Origin: an uncultured Acidaminococcus sp.
GTDB taxonomy: Bacteria > Bacillota > Negativicutes > Acidaminococcales > Acidaminococcaceae
Length of the DNA: 24,948 bases
Assembly (NCBI GenBank): GCA_900554515.1
Contig: USHN01000014.1
Location: 1 to 24,948 of the forward strand
Reading direction: 5' to 3'
Below the pieces are notes generated by a model. The model was not told where the DNA came from. It did no database searches and saw nothing but the letters and a program-made list of their open reading frames with translations. The position numbers were made by a program, and so were the translations under genes. Shown in pieces: positions 7,424-15,711 of this stretch; the stretch's first letter is position 1, and every line of letters begins with the position of its first letter.

Positions 7424-8752
7424 TTACTTATCATCCTCATTTTTCCCCCGCATAATGATATTGATCGGGGTACCCATAAATCCAAAGGCTTCCCGCAGCT
7501 GGTTTTCCAAATACCGCTGGTAGGAAAAATGCATAATCTCCGGTTCGTTGCAGAAAATCACAAAAGTAGGCGGCTTCACTTTCACCTGTGTGGTATACAG
7601 GATTTTCAGCCGTTTGCCCTTTTCCATAGGCGGTTGGTTCATCGCCACAGCATCTGTGATGACCTGGTTTAGCACGCTGGTGGAAATTCGCATAGCATTA
7701 CTTTCTGCCGCGTCCTTGATCATTTCCGGCAGGCGGCTGATGCGCTGCTGGGTCAGGGCGGACACAAACACCACATTGGCATAGGGCATGAAAATTAGTT
7801 CCTTACGGAGATTTTTGGTAAATTCCACGGTGGAATTGTTGTCCTTTTCGTACAAATCCCACTTGTTTACCACAATCACAATGCCTTTGCCTGCTTCATG
7901 GGCATACCCGGCAATTTTTTTGTCCTGCTCGGTAATTCCCTCTACCGCATTAAGCACCATGAGGACTACATCGCTGCGGTCCACAGCCCGGAGCGTACGA
8001 ATCACACTGTATTTTTCAATGGGTTCGTCCACTCTTCCTTTGCGCCGCATGCCCGCCGTATCAATAAACAGGTATTTCTGCCCGTCTTTTTCTACCGGCA
8101 CGTCAATGGCATCCCGGGTTGTCCCTGCCACGTCACTGACGATGGAACGGGTTTGCCCGATAATATCGTTAAAGATGGAGGATTTTCCCACATTGGGGCG
8201 GCCGATAATAGCCACACGAATAAAATCGTCTTCTTCCTCATCGTCATCATTTTCTTTGGGGAAATGTTCTACAATGGAATCCAGCAGATCGCCCAGATTC
8301 AGCCGGTTAGAAGCAGAGATCAGGTAAGGTTCCCCAATCCCTAAAGAATAAAATTCATAGGCTTCTGTTTCCTGTTTTGGCGTATCGGCCTTATTCACGG
8401 CTAATATCACGGGTTTCTGGGACTGGCGCAAAAGTTTGGCCACTTCCATATCGTCATTGGTAATCCCGGTGCGGGCGTCGCAGACAAACAAAATTACATC
8501 TGCTTCCTGGATAGCGATCTTAGCCTGTTCCCGGATAGAAACCGCAATGGAATCCGTATTCTGCATTTCAATCCCGCCGGTATCCACCATAGTGAAACGA
8601 CGGTCCAGCCATTCTGCTTCCGCATATAACCGATCCCGGGTTACGCCCGGCGTATCTTCCACAATGGAAATGCGGCTGTCAGCAAATATATTAAATAGTG
8701 TAGATTTGCCGACATTGGGTCTGCCGACAATAGCAACTATAGGTTTGCTCAT
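7424..8752 (-). CDS. der: Ribosome biogenesis GTPase Der
   Basis: A 442-residue tandem GTPase (EngA) needed for maturation of the 50S ribosomal subunit. The first P-loop GRPNVGKST is at residues 10-18 and the second, GRPNVGKSS, is near 187, each with its own DTxG and NKxD motifs. The C-terminal 100 residues form the KH-like domain. The linker between the GTPase domains is strongly acidic (DDDEEEDD), as in many homologues. The open frame runs 55 codons further upstream through the end of fni, but the ATG at 8752 is preceded by GAGGAATTTTCC and gives the standard start MSKPIVAIVG. It lies 14 bp after fni and 12 bp before plsY. Confidence 0.97.
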   Translation of the reverse strand: MSKPIVAIVGRPNVGKSTLFNIFADSRISIVEDTPGVTRDRLYAEAEWLDRRFTMVDTGGIEMQNTDSIAVSIREQAKIAIQEADVILFVCDARTGITNDDMEVAKLLRQSQKPVILAVNKADTPKQETEAYEFYSLGIGEPYLISASNRLNLGDLLDSIVEHFPKENDDDEEEDDFIRVAIIGRPNVGKSSIFNDIIGQTRSIVSDVAGTTRDAIDVPVEKDGQKYLFIDTAGMRRKGRVDEPIEKYSVIRTLRAVDRSDVVLMVLNAVEGITEQDKKIAGYAHEAGKGIVIVVNKWDLYEKDNNSTVEFTKNLRKELIFMPYANVVFVSALTQQRISRLPEMIKDAAESNAMRISTSVLNQVITDAVAMNQPPMEKGKRLKILYTTQVKVKPPTFVIFCNEPEIMHFSYQRYLENQLREAFGFMGTPINIIMRGKNEDDK

Positions 8753-8766
8753 GGAAAATTCCTCTT

Positions 8767-9816
8767 TCAATCCTGTTGATTCCTGCCGGAGCGGGCAGCA
8801 ACTGCCGCTGCAAGGTTTCCCGACAGATAATACCGAACCGTCTGCAAGGCTCCTGCCTGCGTACATCCGGTTAAAGTATAAAAATCTTTTACGCTTTCCA
8901 GCGTATTGTTGATCCACTGGATGGCTTTCTGGGGCGATTCTTTCTGCACCAGGTGCAAAAGATTGCCTGCCATGCCGACCATATTGGCCCCCAATACCTG
9001 AGCCTTTACAATATCCAAGGCTGTGCGGATCCCGCCGGAAGCCACAACGCCTTCTTGCCAGCCCGTTACACTGACAACTTCTAACAAAGACAGTGCGGAG
9101 GGGATTCCCCAGCGGCTAAGCTCCGAATTGGCTCCCGGATGCCGCAGCTGTTCAATCGCAGGAAAATTGGTCCCGCCAGCTCCGCCTGTATCCAAAATTT
9201 TCACGCCGGCAGCAAGCAGTGCCTTGGCATCTTCTGCCAGCATGCCGCAGCCAGTTTCCTTGACAATCACCGGCACCGGGCTTACCGCACAAATCGCCGC
9301 AATGTGATCCAGCCAGCTGGAAAAATCCCGGTCCCCTTCTTCCATAGCCAGTTCCTGGGCTGCATTTAAATGAATCTGGAGGCCCTGCGCCCCAATCATG
9401 TCAATCGCTTCCAGCGCCATTTCTGGTGTCGCCAAGGGACTCACATTGGCAAAGATAATCCCCTGGGGATTGATCTTACGAACGATACGAAAGGAATCCG
9501 TATGGCTTTTTTGCACAAGTGCACCATACTGAGAACCTACAGCCATAGCGCTATGGGTTTCCCGCGCTACCAGAGCCAGACTGGCATTAATTGCCTTAAC
9601 TTCCCCGGCCCCGCCTGTCATGGCGTTAAGCAGTAAAGGATGCGGTAACGTGCCAATGCCAGGTAAATGGGTAGAAAGGGTCACCGCACTGCGATTGACC
9701 TGGGGCAGACAGCGATGCAGGATTTGCACATCAGAAAAGCCGGTAGCGCAAGGACCATCACCAAGCTGCAACGCATACCTGATGTGATCGATTTTACGGC
9801 TCTCCCGGCTTTTCAT
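8767..9816 (-). CDS. fni: Type 2 isopentenyl-diphosphate delta-isomerase
   Basis: A 349-residue FMN-dependent enzyme that interconverts isopentenyl and dimethylallyl diphosphate. It begins with the family motif RKIDHIRYAL, then shows LLNAMTGGAGEV, VGSQYGAL, IHLNAAQELAMEEGDRDF, VIVKETGCGM and DTGGAGGTNFPAIEQ, which bind FMN, magnesium and diphosphate. The open frame extends 24 codons upstream into the gap after ispH-S1; the ATG at 9816 has GAAAGG upstream and fits the family start. It directly follows ispH-S1, whose IspH part already yields both isomers, so Fni probably balances the pool rather than being essential. This context role is inference. Confidence 0.94.
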   Translation of the reverse strand: MKSRESRKIDHIRYALQLGDGPCATGFSDVQILHRCLPQVNRSAVTLSTHLPGIGTLPHPLLLNAMTGGAGEVKAINASLALVARETHSAMAVGSQYGALVQKSHTDSFRIVRKINPQGIIFANVSPLATPEMALEAIDMIGAQGLQIHLNAAQELAMEEGDRDFSSWLDHIAAICAVSPVPVIVKETGCGMLAEDAKALLAAGVKILDTGGAGGTNFPAIEQLRHPGANSELSRWGIPSALSLLEVVSVTGWQEGVVASGGIRTALDIVKAQVLGANMVGMAGNLLHLVQKESPQKAIQWINNTLESVKDFYTLTGCTQAGALQTVRYYLSGNLAAAVAARSGRNQQD

Positions 9817-9844
9817 GAATAGCAAACCTTTCTCAATCGATAAC

Positions 9845-11890
9845 TTATTTATTCTGTGCTTCTGCTTCCGCTTCAGCCAGTTTTTCACCCAGGCCCTGGC
9901 TCAGATGACCTTTTTTACCCATATATTGCCGCATGCCTGCTTTGTCAGCATCTTCTTTGGCTTTGGTAATAGAAAGAGCAATCTTTCTGTGATCGGTATC
10001 CACACGCAGTACCTTGACTTTAACTTCCTGCCCAACTTCCAGCACATCTTCCGGCTTTTCAATCCGTTGTTCTGCAATTTCAGAAATGTGGATCATGCCT
10101 TCGTTGTGGTCATTGAGTTTTACGATAGCGCCAAAGGGCAGGAACCGCACAACAGTACCAGTCACCACTTCGCCTACGTGGATTTCATTGGCAGCAGTCA
10201 CCCAGGGATCTTCCTGCAGGGCTTTGATGGACAGGCTGATACGGCCTTTTTCCTGGTCCAGGCCTTTAATAAACACCTGGACTTTGTCGCCGACCTTGTA
10301 CAGATCAGCCGGTTTTACGCTGTGATCCCAGGAAATTTCGGAAATGTGAACCAAGCCCTGTACCAGGGGTGCGATTTCTACAAACATACCAAAGTCTACA
10401 ATGCTACGGATAGTTCCTTCCACGGTTTCGCCTTCATGGAAGGTTTCGAAAGCATTATCCATGGCAGCTTTGCGTTCTTCATCCCGTTTAGCCCGTTCTT
10501 CTTTGTAAGCCGCGTTCCGGGCAGCCCGTTCTTCCCGCAGTACGTTTCTCCGGGAGAAGACCAGACGTTTTTTCTCAGGGTTGATTTCCAGCAGAGAGAC
10601 TTCCAGGTCTTTGCCTTCGTATTCCTTTACATCATCCACGTGGCGCAGATCCAGGTGGGAAGCAGGAATAAACCCGGTCAGGCCTTCATAGTTAACCGTC
10701 AGGCCGCCTTTAACAGCACGCAGGCCCTTAACTTGTACCGTAGTTTTGTCCGCCAGTTCTTCCGGCAGCTTCAGCCAAGCCTGATCAGCTTCTGCTCTCG
10801 TCCGGCTCAGCACAACCAAACCGTCCTGGTTTTCGCTGGCAACTACCTTCAGGGTCACTTTGTCACCAATATGTACCGTGGGGGCTACCGTATCCTTGGT
10901 ACCGCCTTGAGTCCATTGGTCGAAGGCCACAGAACCTTCACTTTGATACCCGAAGTCCACTACGACCTCGTCGTCCGTCACAGCCACCACTGTGCCTTCC
11001 ACAATCATGCCAATGTGTAATTTCACTGTTTCCTGTTCGCCCAACAAACTTTCCATCGTTTCCATAGCTACAATAGCCTCCTCAATAATTTTCTGCGGCG
11101 TCGATGCGCCTGCAGTGATGCCAATTCTGGCTGCTCCGGCCAGCATGGATGCTGTCATCTCTCTTGCGTCCTGCAAAAGATAAGAACGGGGATTGATTTC
11201 CTTGGCCAGTTCCCACAAATGCCGTGTGTTAGCGCTATTTTTACCGCCAAACACAAAGAAAGCATCTGTTTTCCCTGCCAGGAGCCGTGCGGCAGACTGC
11301 CGTTCTGCGGTGGCAGTGCAGATCGTTCGCACGACTTTGTAGTCGCCCGGACGTTGCTCCTGAACCATGCGAAGCAGAAGGTTAAACTTCTCAGCTTCAA
11401 AAGTCGTCTGACTAACTACCCCAAACCTATCTTTATCAGGAAGAGATTCCAGGTCATCGACGGTTTCAATTACCACAGAATCCTTGCCTGCCCAAGCCTT
11501 AATACTTTGCACCTCAGGATGACGCTTTTCCCCGATAATCACCACGAACCGGCCTTCTTGTGCCAGGTCGCGGGCGGTCATTTGTGCTTTTTTCACATTG
11601 GGACAAGTGGCATCAATGATGTTTAGTTCCCTTTTACGAGCCTCATCATAAACTTCCGGCCCAACGCCATGGGAACGGAAAATAACCGTGTCACCGGCAG
11701 TAAAATCTGCCAGCGTATTTTTACATTGAATCCCAAGCTGGGAGAGGTCCTCCACAACCCGGGGATTATGAACCAATTCACCCAGAGTGGCAATACTATC
11801 ATTATACGCTTTTGCCTGCAATTGTGCAATGTGTATCGCTCTTTTTACACCATAACAAAATCCGCAGGGATCCGCAACATAAATTTTCAT
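9845..11890 (-). CDS. ispH: IspH fused to four S1 RNA-binding domains
   Basis: A 681-residue two-part protein. Residues 1-283 are 4-hydroxy-3-methylbut-2-enyl diphosphate reductase, the last step of the MEP isoprenoid pathway. The three [4Fe-4S] ligands are Cys12, Cys96 and Cys191, and the substrate-site His41, His74, His124 and Glu126 are all present. From about 289 there are four S1 domains (about 289-371, 375-450, 480-556 and 565-642); the third and fourth have the typical GxV..I..FG.FV..GLVHISEI pattern. The S1 part resembles ribosomal protein S1 (RpsA). This fusion is known in Clostridia and Negativicutes. There is no stop or frameshift at the junction. The start is four bases after the plsC stop and lacks a clear Shine-Dalgarno sequence, so translation may be coupled to plsC. 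Confidence 0.96.
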   Translation of the reverse strand: MKIYVADPCGFCYGVKRAIHIAQLQAKAYNDSIATLGELVHNPRVVEDLSQLGIQCKNTLADFTAGDTVIFRSHGVGPEVYDEARKRELNIIDATCPNVKKAQMTARDLAQEGRFVVIIGEKRHPEVQSIKAWAGKDSVVIETVDDLESLPDKDRFGVVSQTTFEAEKFNLLLRMVQEQRPGDYKVVRTICTATAERQSAARLLAGKTDAFFVFGGKNSANTRHLWELAKEINPRSYLLQDAREMTASMLAGAARIGITAGASTPQKIIEEAIVAMETMESLLGEQETVKLHIGMIVEGTVVAVTDDEVVVDFGYQSEGSVAFDQWTQGGTKDTVAPTVHIGDKVTLKVVASENQDGLVVLSRTRAEADQAWLKLPEELADKTTVQVKGLRAVKGGLTVNYEGLTGFIPASHLDLRHVDDVKEYEGKDLEVSLLEINPEKKRLVFSRRNVLREERAARNAAYKEERAKRDEERKAAMDNAFETFHEGETVEGTIRSIVDFGMFVEIAPLVQGLVHISEISWDHSVKPADLYKVGDKVQVFIKGLDQEKGRISLSIKALQEDPWVTAANEIHVGEVVTGTVVRFLPFGAIVKLNDHNEGMIHISEIAEQRIEKPEDVLEVGQEVKVKVLRVDTDHRKIALSITKAKEDADKAGMRQYMGKKGHLSQGLGEKLAEAEAEAQNK

Positions 11891-11894
11891 AGGA

Positions 11895-12497
11895 TTATAT
11901 CCGGTGAGTTTCCATCAGATGACCGATTTCCGTCATCAATTGCTCACTCAGCTCCTCCACTTTGACTTTATTTCCTCTTTCATTTTCTAAAGAAAGGGGT
12001 TTCCCAAAGACCACTTTGATTTTAGGCCAGAAACTTTTACGGTTTGCCAAGTTGCTGCCCAAAATGCAGGTTGGTATCACCGCAGCTTTGCCTTTGATGG
12101 CAATAGCCAGGGCGCCTGGCTGCGCTTTTCCCATTTTCCCATCCTTGCTGCGGGTGCCTTCAGGGAAAATCCCCAGCACCTTTTTTTGCTTTAATAAAGT
12201 CAGGGACGTCCGTATAGCCTGGGGATCAGCCGCTCCCCGGTGCACAGGAAAAGCGCCCAGGCTTTGGTAGAGCGTACCCAGTACGGGAACAAAGAGCTCA
12301 CTTTTAGCCATAAAATGCACCGGGCGGCTGGAAGCAGTCCCCACCATAGGCGGGTCCAAAAGGCTTACATGGTTGCAGGCAATAACCACAGCACCCGTTT
12401 TTGGAATATTTTCTTTGCCAATCACCTGCAGCCGGAACAAAATGCGGAACAAAATTGAAAACACAAATTGCACAATGCGGTACCAAAGGACTGCCAT
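11895..12497 (-). CDS. plsC: 1-acyl-sn-glycerol-3-phosphate acyltransferase
   Basis: A 200-residue membrane-associated enzyme that acylates lysophosphatidic acid to phosphatidic acid. It begins with a hydrophobic stretch (VLWYRIVQFVFSILFRILF), then the catalytic NHVSLLDPP motif (HX4D) near residue 40, and FPEGTRSKDG near 110 which binds the glycerol-phosphate substrate. The open frame runs 48 codons further upstream inside cmk, but the ATG at 12497 has AAAGGCGG upstream and only one base separates it from the cmk stop codon. It is followed within four bases by ispH-S1. The length is typical for the short bacterial PlsC form. Confidence 0.93.
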   Translation of the reverse strand: MAVLWYRIVQFVFSILFRILFRLQVIGKENIPKTGAVVIACNHVSLLDPPMVGTASSRPVHFMAKSELFVPVLGTLYQSLGAFPVHRGAADPQAIRTSLTLLKQKKVLGIFPEGTRSKDGKMGKAQPGALAIAIKGKAAVIPTCILGSNLANRKSFWPKIKVVFGKPLSLENERGNKVKVEELSEQLMTEIGHLMETHRI

Positions 12498-12498
12498 A

Positions 12499-13164
12499 CT
12501 ATGCCGCCTTTCCTGCCAGTTCCAGGATCTTTGCCACAACTTCCGGGATGGAAAGGCGGGTGGAATCCAGGTACACCGCATCGTCAGCGCAGCGCAAAGG
12601 GGATATCTCCCGATTTTCGTCCAGGGCATCCCGCTCCGCAATCCGATTTTCCATTTCTTTCAGGTCACAGGCCATGCCTTTTTCCGTTAATTCCTGATAG
12701 CGCCGACGGGCACGTTCCTGTACGGTAGCCGTAAGAAAAATTTTCAACTGGGCCTGGGGAAACACCACGGTTCCGATGTCCCGCCCGTCCATAACCACGC
12801 CCCCCTGGCTGCCCATCTTTCGCTGCAGTTCTACCAGCGCCTTTCGCACACCGCCGATTGCCGCCACTTTAGAAACGTTTTGGGAAACATCCAGGGTACG
12901 AATGGCTTCTGTTACATTCGTATCTCCCACAAAGACCTGATTGCCGCCACCAGCAGGGCGGAAAACAAGCGGCAGATTGCGCGCCGTCACCGCAGCGTCT
13001 TTCTCTGTAAAAGGCCGGCCGGTTTGTAAAAGGGCCCAGGTCACAGCCCGATACATGGCACCGGTATCAATATACACATACCCCAGCTTTTGGGCCACTT
13101 GTTTAGCAATGGTGCTTTTTCCGGCTCCAGCCGGGCCATCAATCGCAACGATAATCTGTTTCAC
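12499..13164 (-). CDS. cmk: Cytidylate kinase
   Basis: A 221-residue kinase that phosphorylates CMP and dCMP for nucleotide supply. The P-loop IDGPAGAGKSTIAK is at the N terminus, followed by YIDTGAMYRAVTW, and DGRDIGTVVFP near residue 145 with the LTA...RARRRYQEL region of the lid. Two in-frame GTG codons lie at 13170 and 13164. AAAAGGGG is only two bases from the first but eight from the second, so I use the second; neither choice affects the domain. It begins 18 bp after the flavoprotein gene and ends one base before plsC. The cmk, plsC, ispH-S1 order is common in Clostridia. Confidence 0.94.
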   Translation of the reverse strand: MKQIIVAIDGPAGAGKSTIAKQVAQKLGYVYIDTGAMYRAVTWALLQTGRPFTEKDAAVTARNLPLVFRPAGGGNQVFVGDTNVTEAIRTLDVSQNVSKVAAIGGVRKALVELQRKMGSQGGVVMDGRDIGTVVFPQAQLKIFLTATVQERARRRYQELTEKGMACDLKEMENRIAERDALDENREISPLRCADDAVYLDSTRLSIPEVVAKILELAGKAA

Positions 13165-13182
13165 ACGCACTTCCCCTTTTTC

Positions 13183-14424
13183 CTACTGGGCGGCATTGCA
13201 GCCCGCCACATAGCCTGTAGACCAGGCTGCCTGCAAATTATACCCACCGGTATACCCATCCACATCCATGACTTCTCCGGCAAAATACAAGTTGGGAACC
13301 AGTTTAGAAGCAAACGTGGAGGGATTGATTTCTTTGGTATTGACGCCGCCTGCCGTTACAATGGCTTCCGATAGCGGTCTGGTACCGGTTAGCGGCACCA
13401 TAAACCGTTTTAAAGTCTGCACCAGGCGTTTTCGCTCCACACGGGTAATCTGATTCACTACCTGATCTTCCTTTAAGCAGGAGCGATCAATGATCACAGC
13501 GATCATACTCCTGGGCAAAAGATCCTGGAGCCCTGTTTTTAACTGTTTACGGCTGTATTTTTGAAAGTCCCGCTGGATTCTTTGATCCAGCTGCTCCTCG
13601 GATAAGGCTGGTTTGAGATCAATGGATAGATCCAGCAGCGCCTGCGGCGATTTTGCCCACCGGTTAGCCGCCTGGCGGGAGAGGGTAAGAATAATGGGGC
13701 CGCTGACGCCGAAATGGGTAAACAGCATCTCCCCGAATTCTTCGCCTAAAATCTTCTCGCCTTCCCACAAGGTTCCCCTAATATTTTTCAGGCTGAGTCC
13801 CTGCAGGGCACGAATTTCCTCATCATCGCTTTCCAGCGGTACTAGTGCTGGACGCAGGGGCATAATAGTATGCCCCTGCTTTTTGGCCAATGTATAGCCA
13901 TCCCCGGTAGAACCTGTACCGGGGTAGGAAGCGCCGCCTGTGGTCAGGATCACAGCATCGGCGGGATAAACTTTCCCATCAGCACATTCCACTCCGGTGA
14001 GCATGCCATTTGCGCTGTGCAGCGTAGTCACTCGGGCATGGAGCCGCAGCGTAACGTTTTCCTTCTGCAAAATTTTCTCAAAGGTTTTGACCACGTCCAG
14101 GGCCTTGTCACTTTGGGGGAATACTCGTCCGCCCCGTTCCACTTTCACAGAAAGTCCATTTTCTTCCAACAGTGTTATTATATCGCGATTAGTAAACTTA
14201 TGAAATGCCCCAAATAAAAATTTTCCGTTACCTGGAATCATGGGAATCATATCCTGCATGGCACAGGCGTTGGTAATATTGCAGCGCCCTTTTCCCGTAA
14301 TCATAAGCTTGCGGCCAATCTGGGGCATTTTTTCCAGCAGTGTTACCGCTGCCCCTGCTCTGGCACTGCTAATGGCTGCCATAAGGCCCGCAGCCCCGGC
14401 TCCAATAACAACAACTCGTTTCAT
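13183..14424 (-). CDS. YhiN/HI0933-family (BaiN-like) flavoprotein
   Basis: A 413-residue FAD-dependent oxidoreductase of the HI0933/YhiN family. The FAD-binding VVVIGAGAAGLMAA is at residues 4-17. GRKLMITGKGRCNITNA near residue 37 is the family hallmark, TTGGASYPGTGSTGDGY lies near 160, and the C-terminal NLYFAGEVMDVDGYTGGYN is the second flavin contact. Members include BaiN, implicated in bile acid dehydroxylation in Clostridium scindens, but most have no proven substrate, and nothing here points to bile acid metabolism. The start codon overlaps the rluB stop in ATGA, suggesting translational coupling. Confidence 0.88.
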   Translation of the reverse strand: MKRVVVIGAGAAGLMAAISSARAGAAVTLLEKMPQIGRKLMITGKGRCNITNACAMQDMIPMIPGNGKFLFGAFHKFTNRDIITLLEENGLSVKVERGGRVFPQSDKALDVVKTFEKILQKENVTLRLHARVTTLHSANGMLTGVECADGKVYPADAVILTTGGASYPGTGSTGDGYTLAKKQGHTIMPLRPALVPLESDDEEIRALQGLSLKNIRGTLWEGEKILGEEFGEMLFTHFGVSGPIILTLSRQAANRWAKSPQALLDLSIDLKPALSEEQLDQRIQRDFQKYSRKQLKTGLQDLLPRSMIAVIIDRSCLKEDQVVNQITRVERKRLVQTLKRFMVPLTGTRPLSEAIVTAGGVNTKEINPSTFASKLVPNLYFAGEVMDVDGYTGGYNLQAAWSTGYVAGCNAAQ

Positions 14425-15152
14425 GCTTTTTCCAGTGCCTCTAGTTCTCTTTGTTCTTCGTCTGTTAAGTCACGCCACTGTCCTTTTTGAATCCCTTCCA
14501 GGGTTAAAGGCCCTACCTGGATGCGCCGCAGACTTTTAACCGGATAACCAATAAATTCACACATGCGCCGGACCTGCCGGTTCCGTCCCTCATGGATGGT
14601 CACCGTAAAAAGTGTGGTGCGGTGCTTTGGATCGACCATTTTCTTATAAACAACCGCCGGAGCTGTCAGTCCGTCTTCCAAAGGAACTCCCAAACGCAGA
14701 ATATCCAGCTTTTCCTCCGGGACGTCCCCACTGACCAGCACTTCATACGTTTTTTCCACGTGATGCCGGGGATGTGTTAGGGTAAGCGCCAAATCTCCAT
14801 CATTGGTCATCAAAAGAAGACCTTCTGTCAGGTAGTCCAGCCTTCCCACAGGATAAAGCCGCTGGGGAATCGTCCCCAAAAGATCTGCCACAGTTTTCCG
14901 TCCCTGGGGATCTTTCATGGTACAGACCACCCCTTTGGGTTTATACAAAAGTACTGTTCGTTTTTTCTCCCGGTGAAGCTTTTTATCATCCACCAGAATG
15001 GTATCCTTGGGACTTACCTTTATCCCCAGCTCCGTAATAGTCTTGCCGTTTACGCTGACACGCCCGGCAAGAATCATTCTTTCGCTTTCCCGCCGGGAGG
15101 CTGTTCCGGCTTCTGCCATAACTTTCTGCAGGCGCTCTAATTTATTTTCCAT
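14421..15152 (-). CDS. rluB: 23S rRNA pseudouridine synthase, RluB family
   Basis: A 243-residue pseudouridine synthase of the RsuA/RluB/E/F group. An S4 RNA-binding domain fills residues 1-60 (ERLQKVMAEAGTASRRESERM). The catalytic region is YPVGRLDYLTEGLLL with Asp106, followed by the KTYEVLVSG and EGRNRQVRRMCEFIGYPV motifs. RluB-type members modify helix 89 of 23S rRNA near the peptidyl transferase centre; RsuA-type specificity cannot be fully excluded. ATG at 15152 uses GAGGA from the end of scpB as its ribosome binding site; a TTG six codons earlier would overlap scpB and is less likely. The scpA-scpB-rluB order is conserved in Bacillota. Confidence 0.9.
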   Translation of the reverse strand: MENKLERLQKVMAEAGTASRRESERMILAGRVSVNGKTITELGIKVSPKDTILVDDKKLHREKKRTVLLYKPKGVVCTMKDPQGRKTVADLLGTIPQRLYPVGRLDYLTEGLLLMTNDGDLALTLTHPRHHVEKTYEVLVSGDVPEEKLDILRLGVPLEDGLTAPAVVYKKMVDPKHRTTLFTVTIHEGRNRQVRRMCEFIGYPVKSLRRIQVGPLTLEGIQKGQWRDLTDEEQRELEALEKA

Positions 15153-15159
15153 AAGACTG

Positions 15160-15711
15160 TCATTCCTCAAATAAAGTTTCGGGTTCCTTTTCCCCTGCTT
15201 CCAGCAGGTCTTCTGGCAAGGCCGGAAGATCTTCCAGGGAATTAAGTCCGAACGTTGTTAAAAATTTTTCCGTGGTGCCGTACAAAATCGGGCGTCCCAC
15301 TACGTCTTTTCGTCCTACTTCTCCCGTTAGTCCTAATTCCAGCAGGGTATTTAATACGCCATCCACCTTAACGCCCCGGATAGCTTCCATCTCACTGCGG
15401 GTTACCGGCTGCTTAAAAGCAATGATCGCTAAGGTTTCCATAGCTGCTTTGGAGAGCTTGACTTCCTGTCCTGCCCGCAGTCGTTCCAGGATTTTTGCGG
15501 CTTCCGGTTTTGTGACCAACTGCCACCCTCCGGCCACCTGTCGCAGCATAAGCCCCCGGGAGGATTCCATGTAGGAATTTTGCAATGTTTCCAATAGGCT
15601 AATCACTTCAGCTGTATTTGTGTATAGCGTTTTTGCCATTGCATCCAGGGTAAGAGGCGTGCCGGACGCAAAAAGCAGGGCTTCCAGTTCAGCCTGTTTG
15701 GATAGTGCCAT
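15160..15711 (-). CDS. scpB: Segregation and condensation protein B
   Basis: A 183-residue protein with two winged-helix domains that binds ScpA in the SMC-ScpAB condensin complex. The N-terminal part (ELEALLFASGTPLTLDAMA) is the first winged helix and LAIIAFKQPVTRSEMEAIRGV begins the second, the most conserved segment of the family. Two adjacent ATG codons lie at 15714 and 15711; AGGAGG is six bases from the second, so that is chosen. The gene overlaps the end of scpA by 23 bp, which supports coupled translation of the two partners. Confidence 0.95.
   Translation of the reverse strand: MALSKQAELEALLFASGTPLTLDAMAKTLYTNTAEVISLLETLQNSYMESSRGLMLRQVAGGWQLVTKPEAAKILERLRAGQEVKLSKAAMETLAIIAFKQPVTRSEMEAIRGVKVDGVLNTLLELGLTGEVGRKDVVGRPILYGTTEKFLTTFGLNSLEDLPALPEDLLEAGEKEPETLFEE

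Noticed and set aside
9815..11020. Long 401-codon plus-strand open frame opposite ispH-S1
   Set aside because: It is antisense to the strongly conserved S1 domains, has no recognisable motif and a phenylalanine/histidine-rich composition typical of an antisense shadow.
11893..11898. TATAAT on the minus strand just before ispH-S1 as a promoter
   Set aside because: It overlaps the plsC stop codon and would start transcription within the ispH-S1 start codon; there is no matching -35, so chance is more likely.
13183..14424. A bile acid 7-dehydroxylation role for the BaiN-like flavoprotein
   Set aside because: The family is widespread housekeeping-like and no other bai genes are present; only the general family can be supported.
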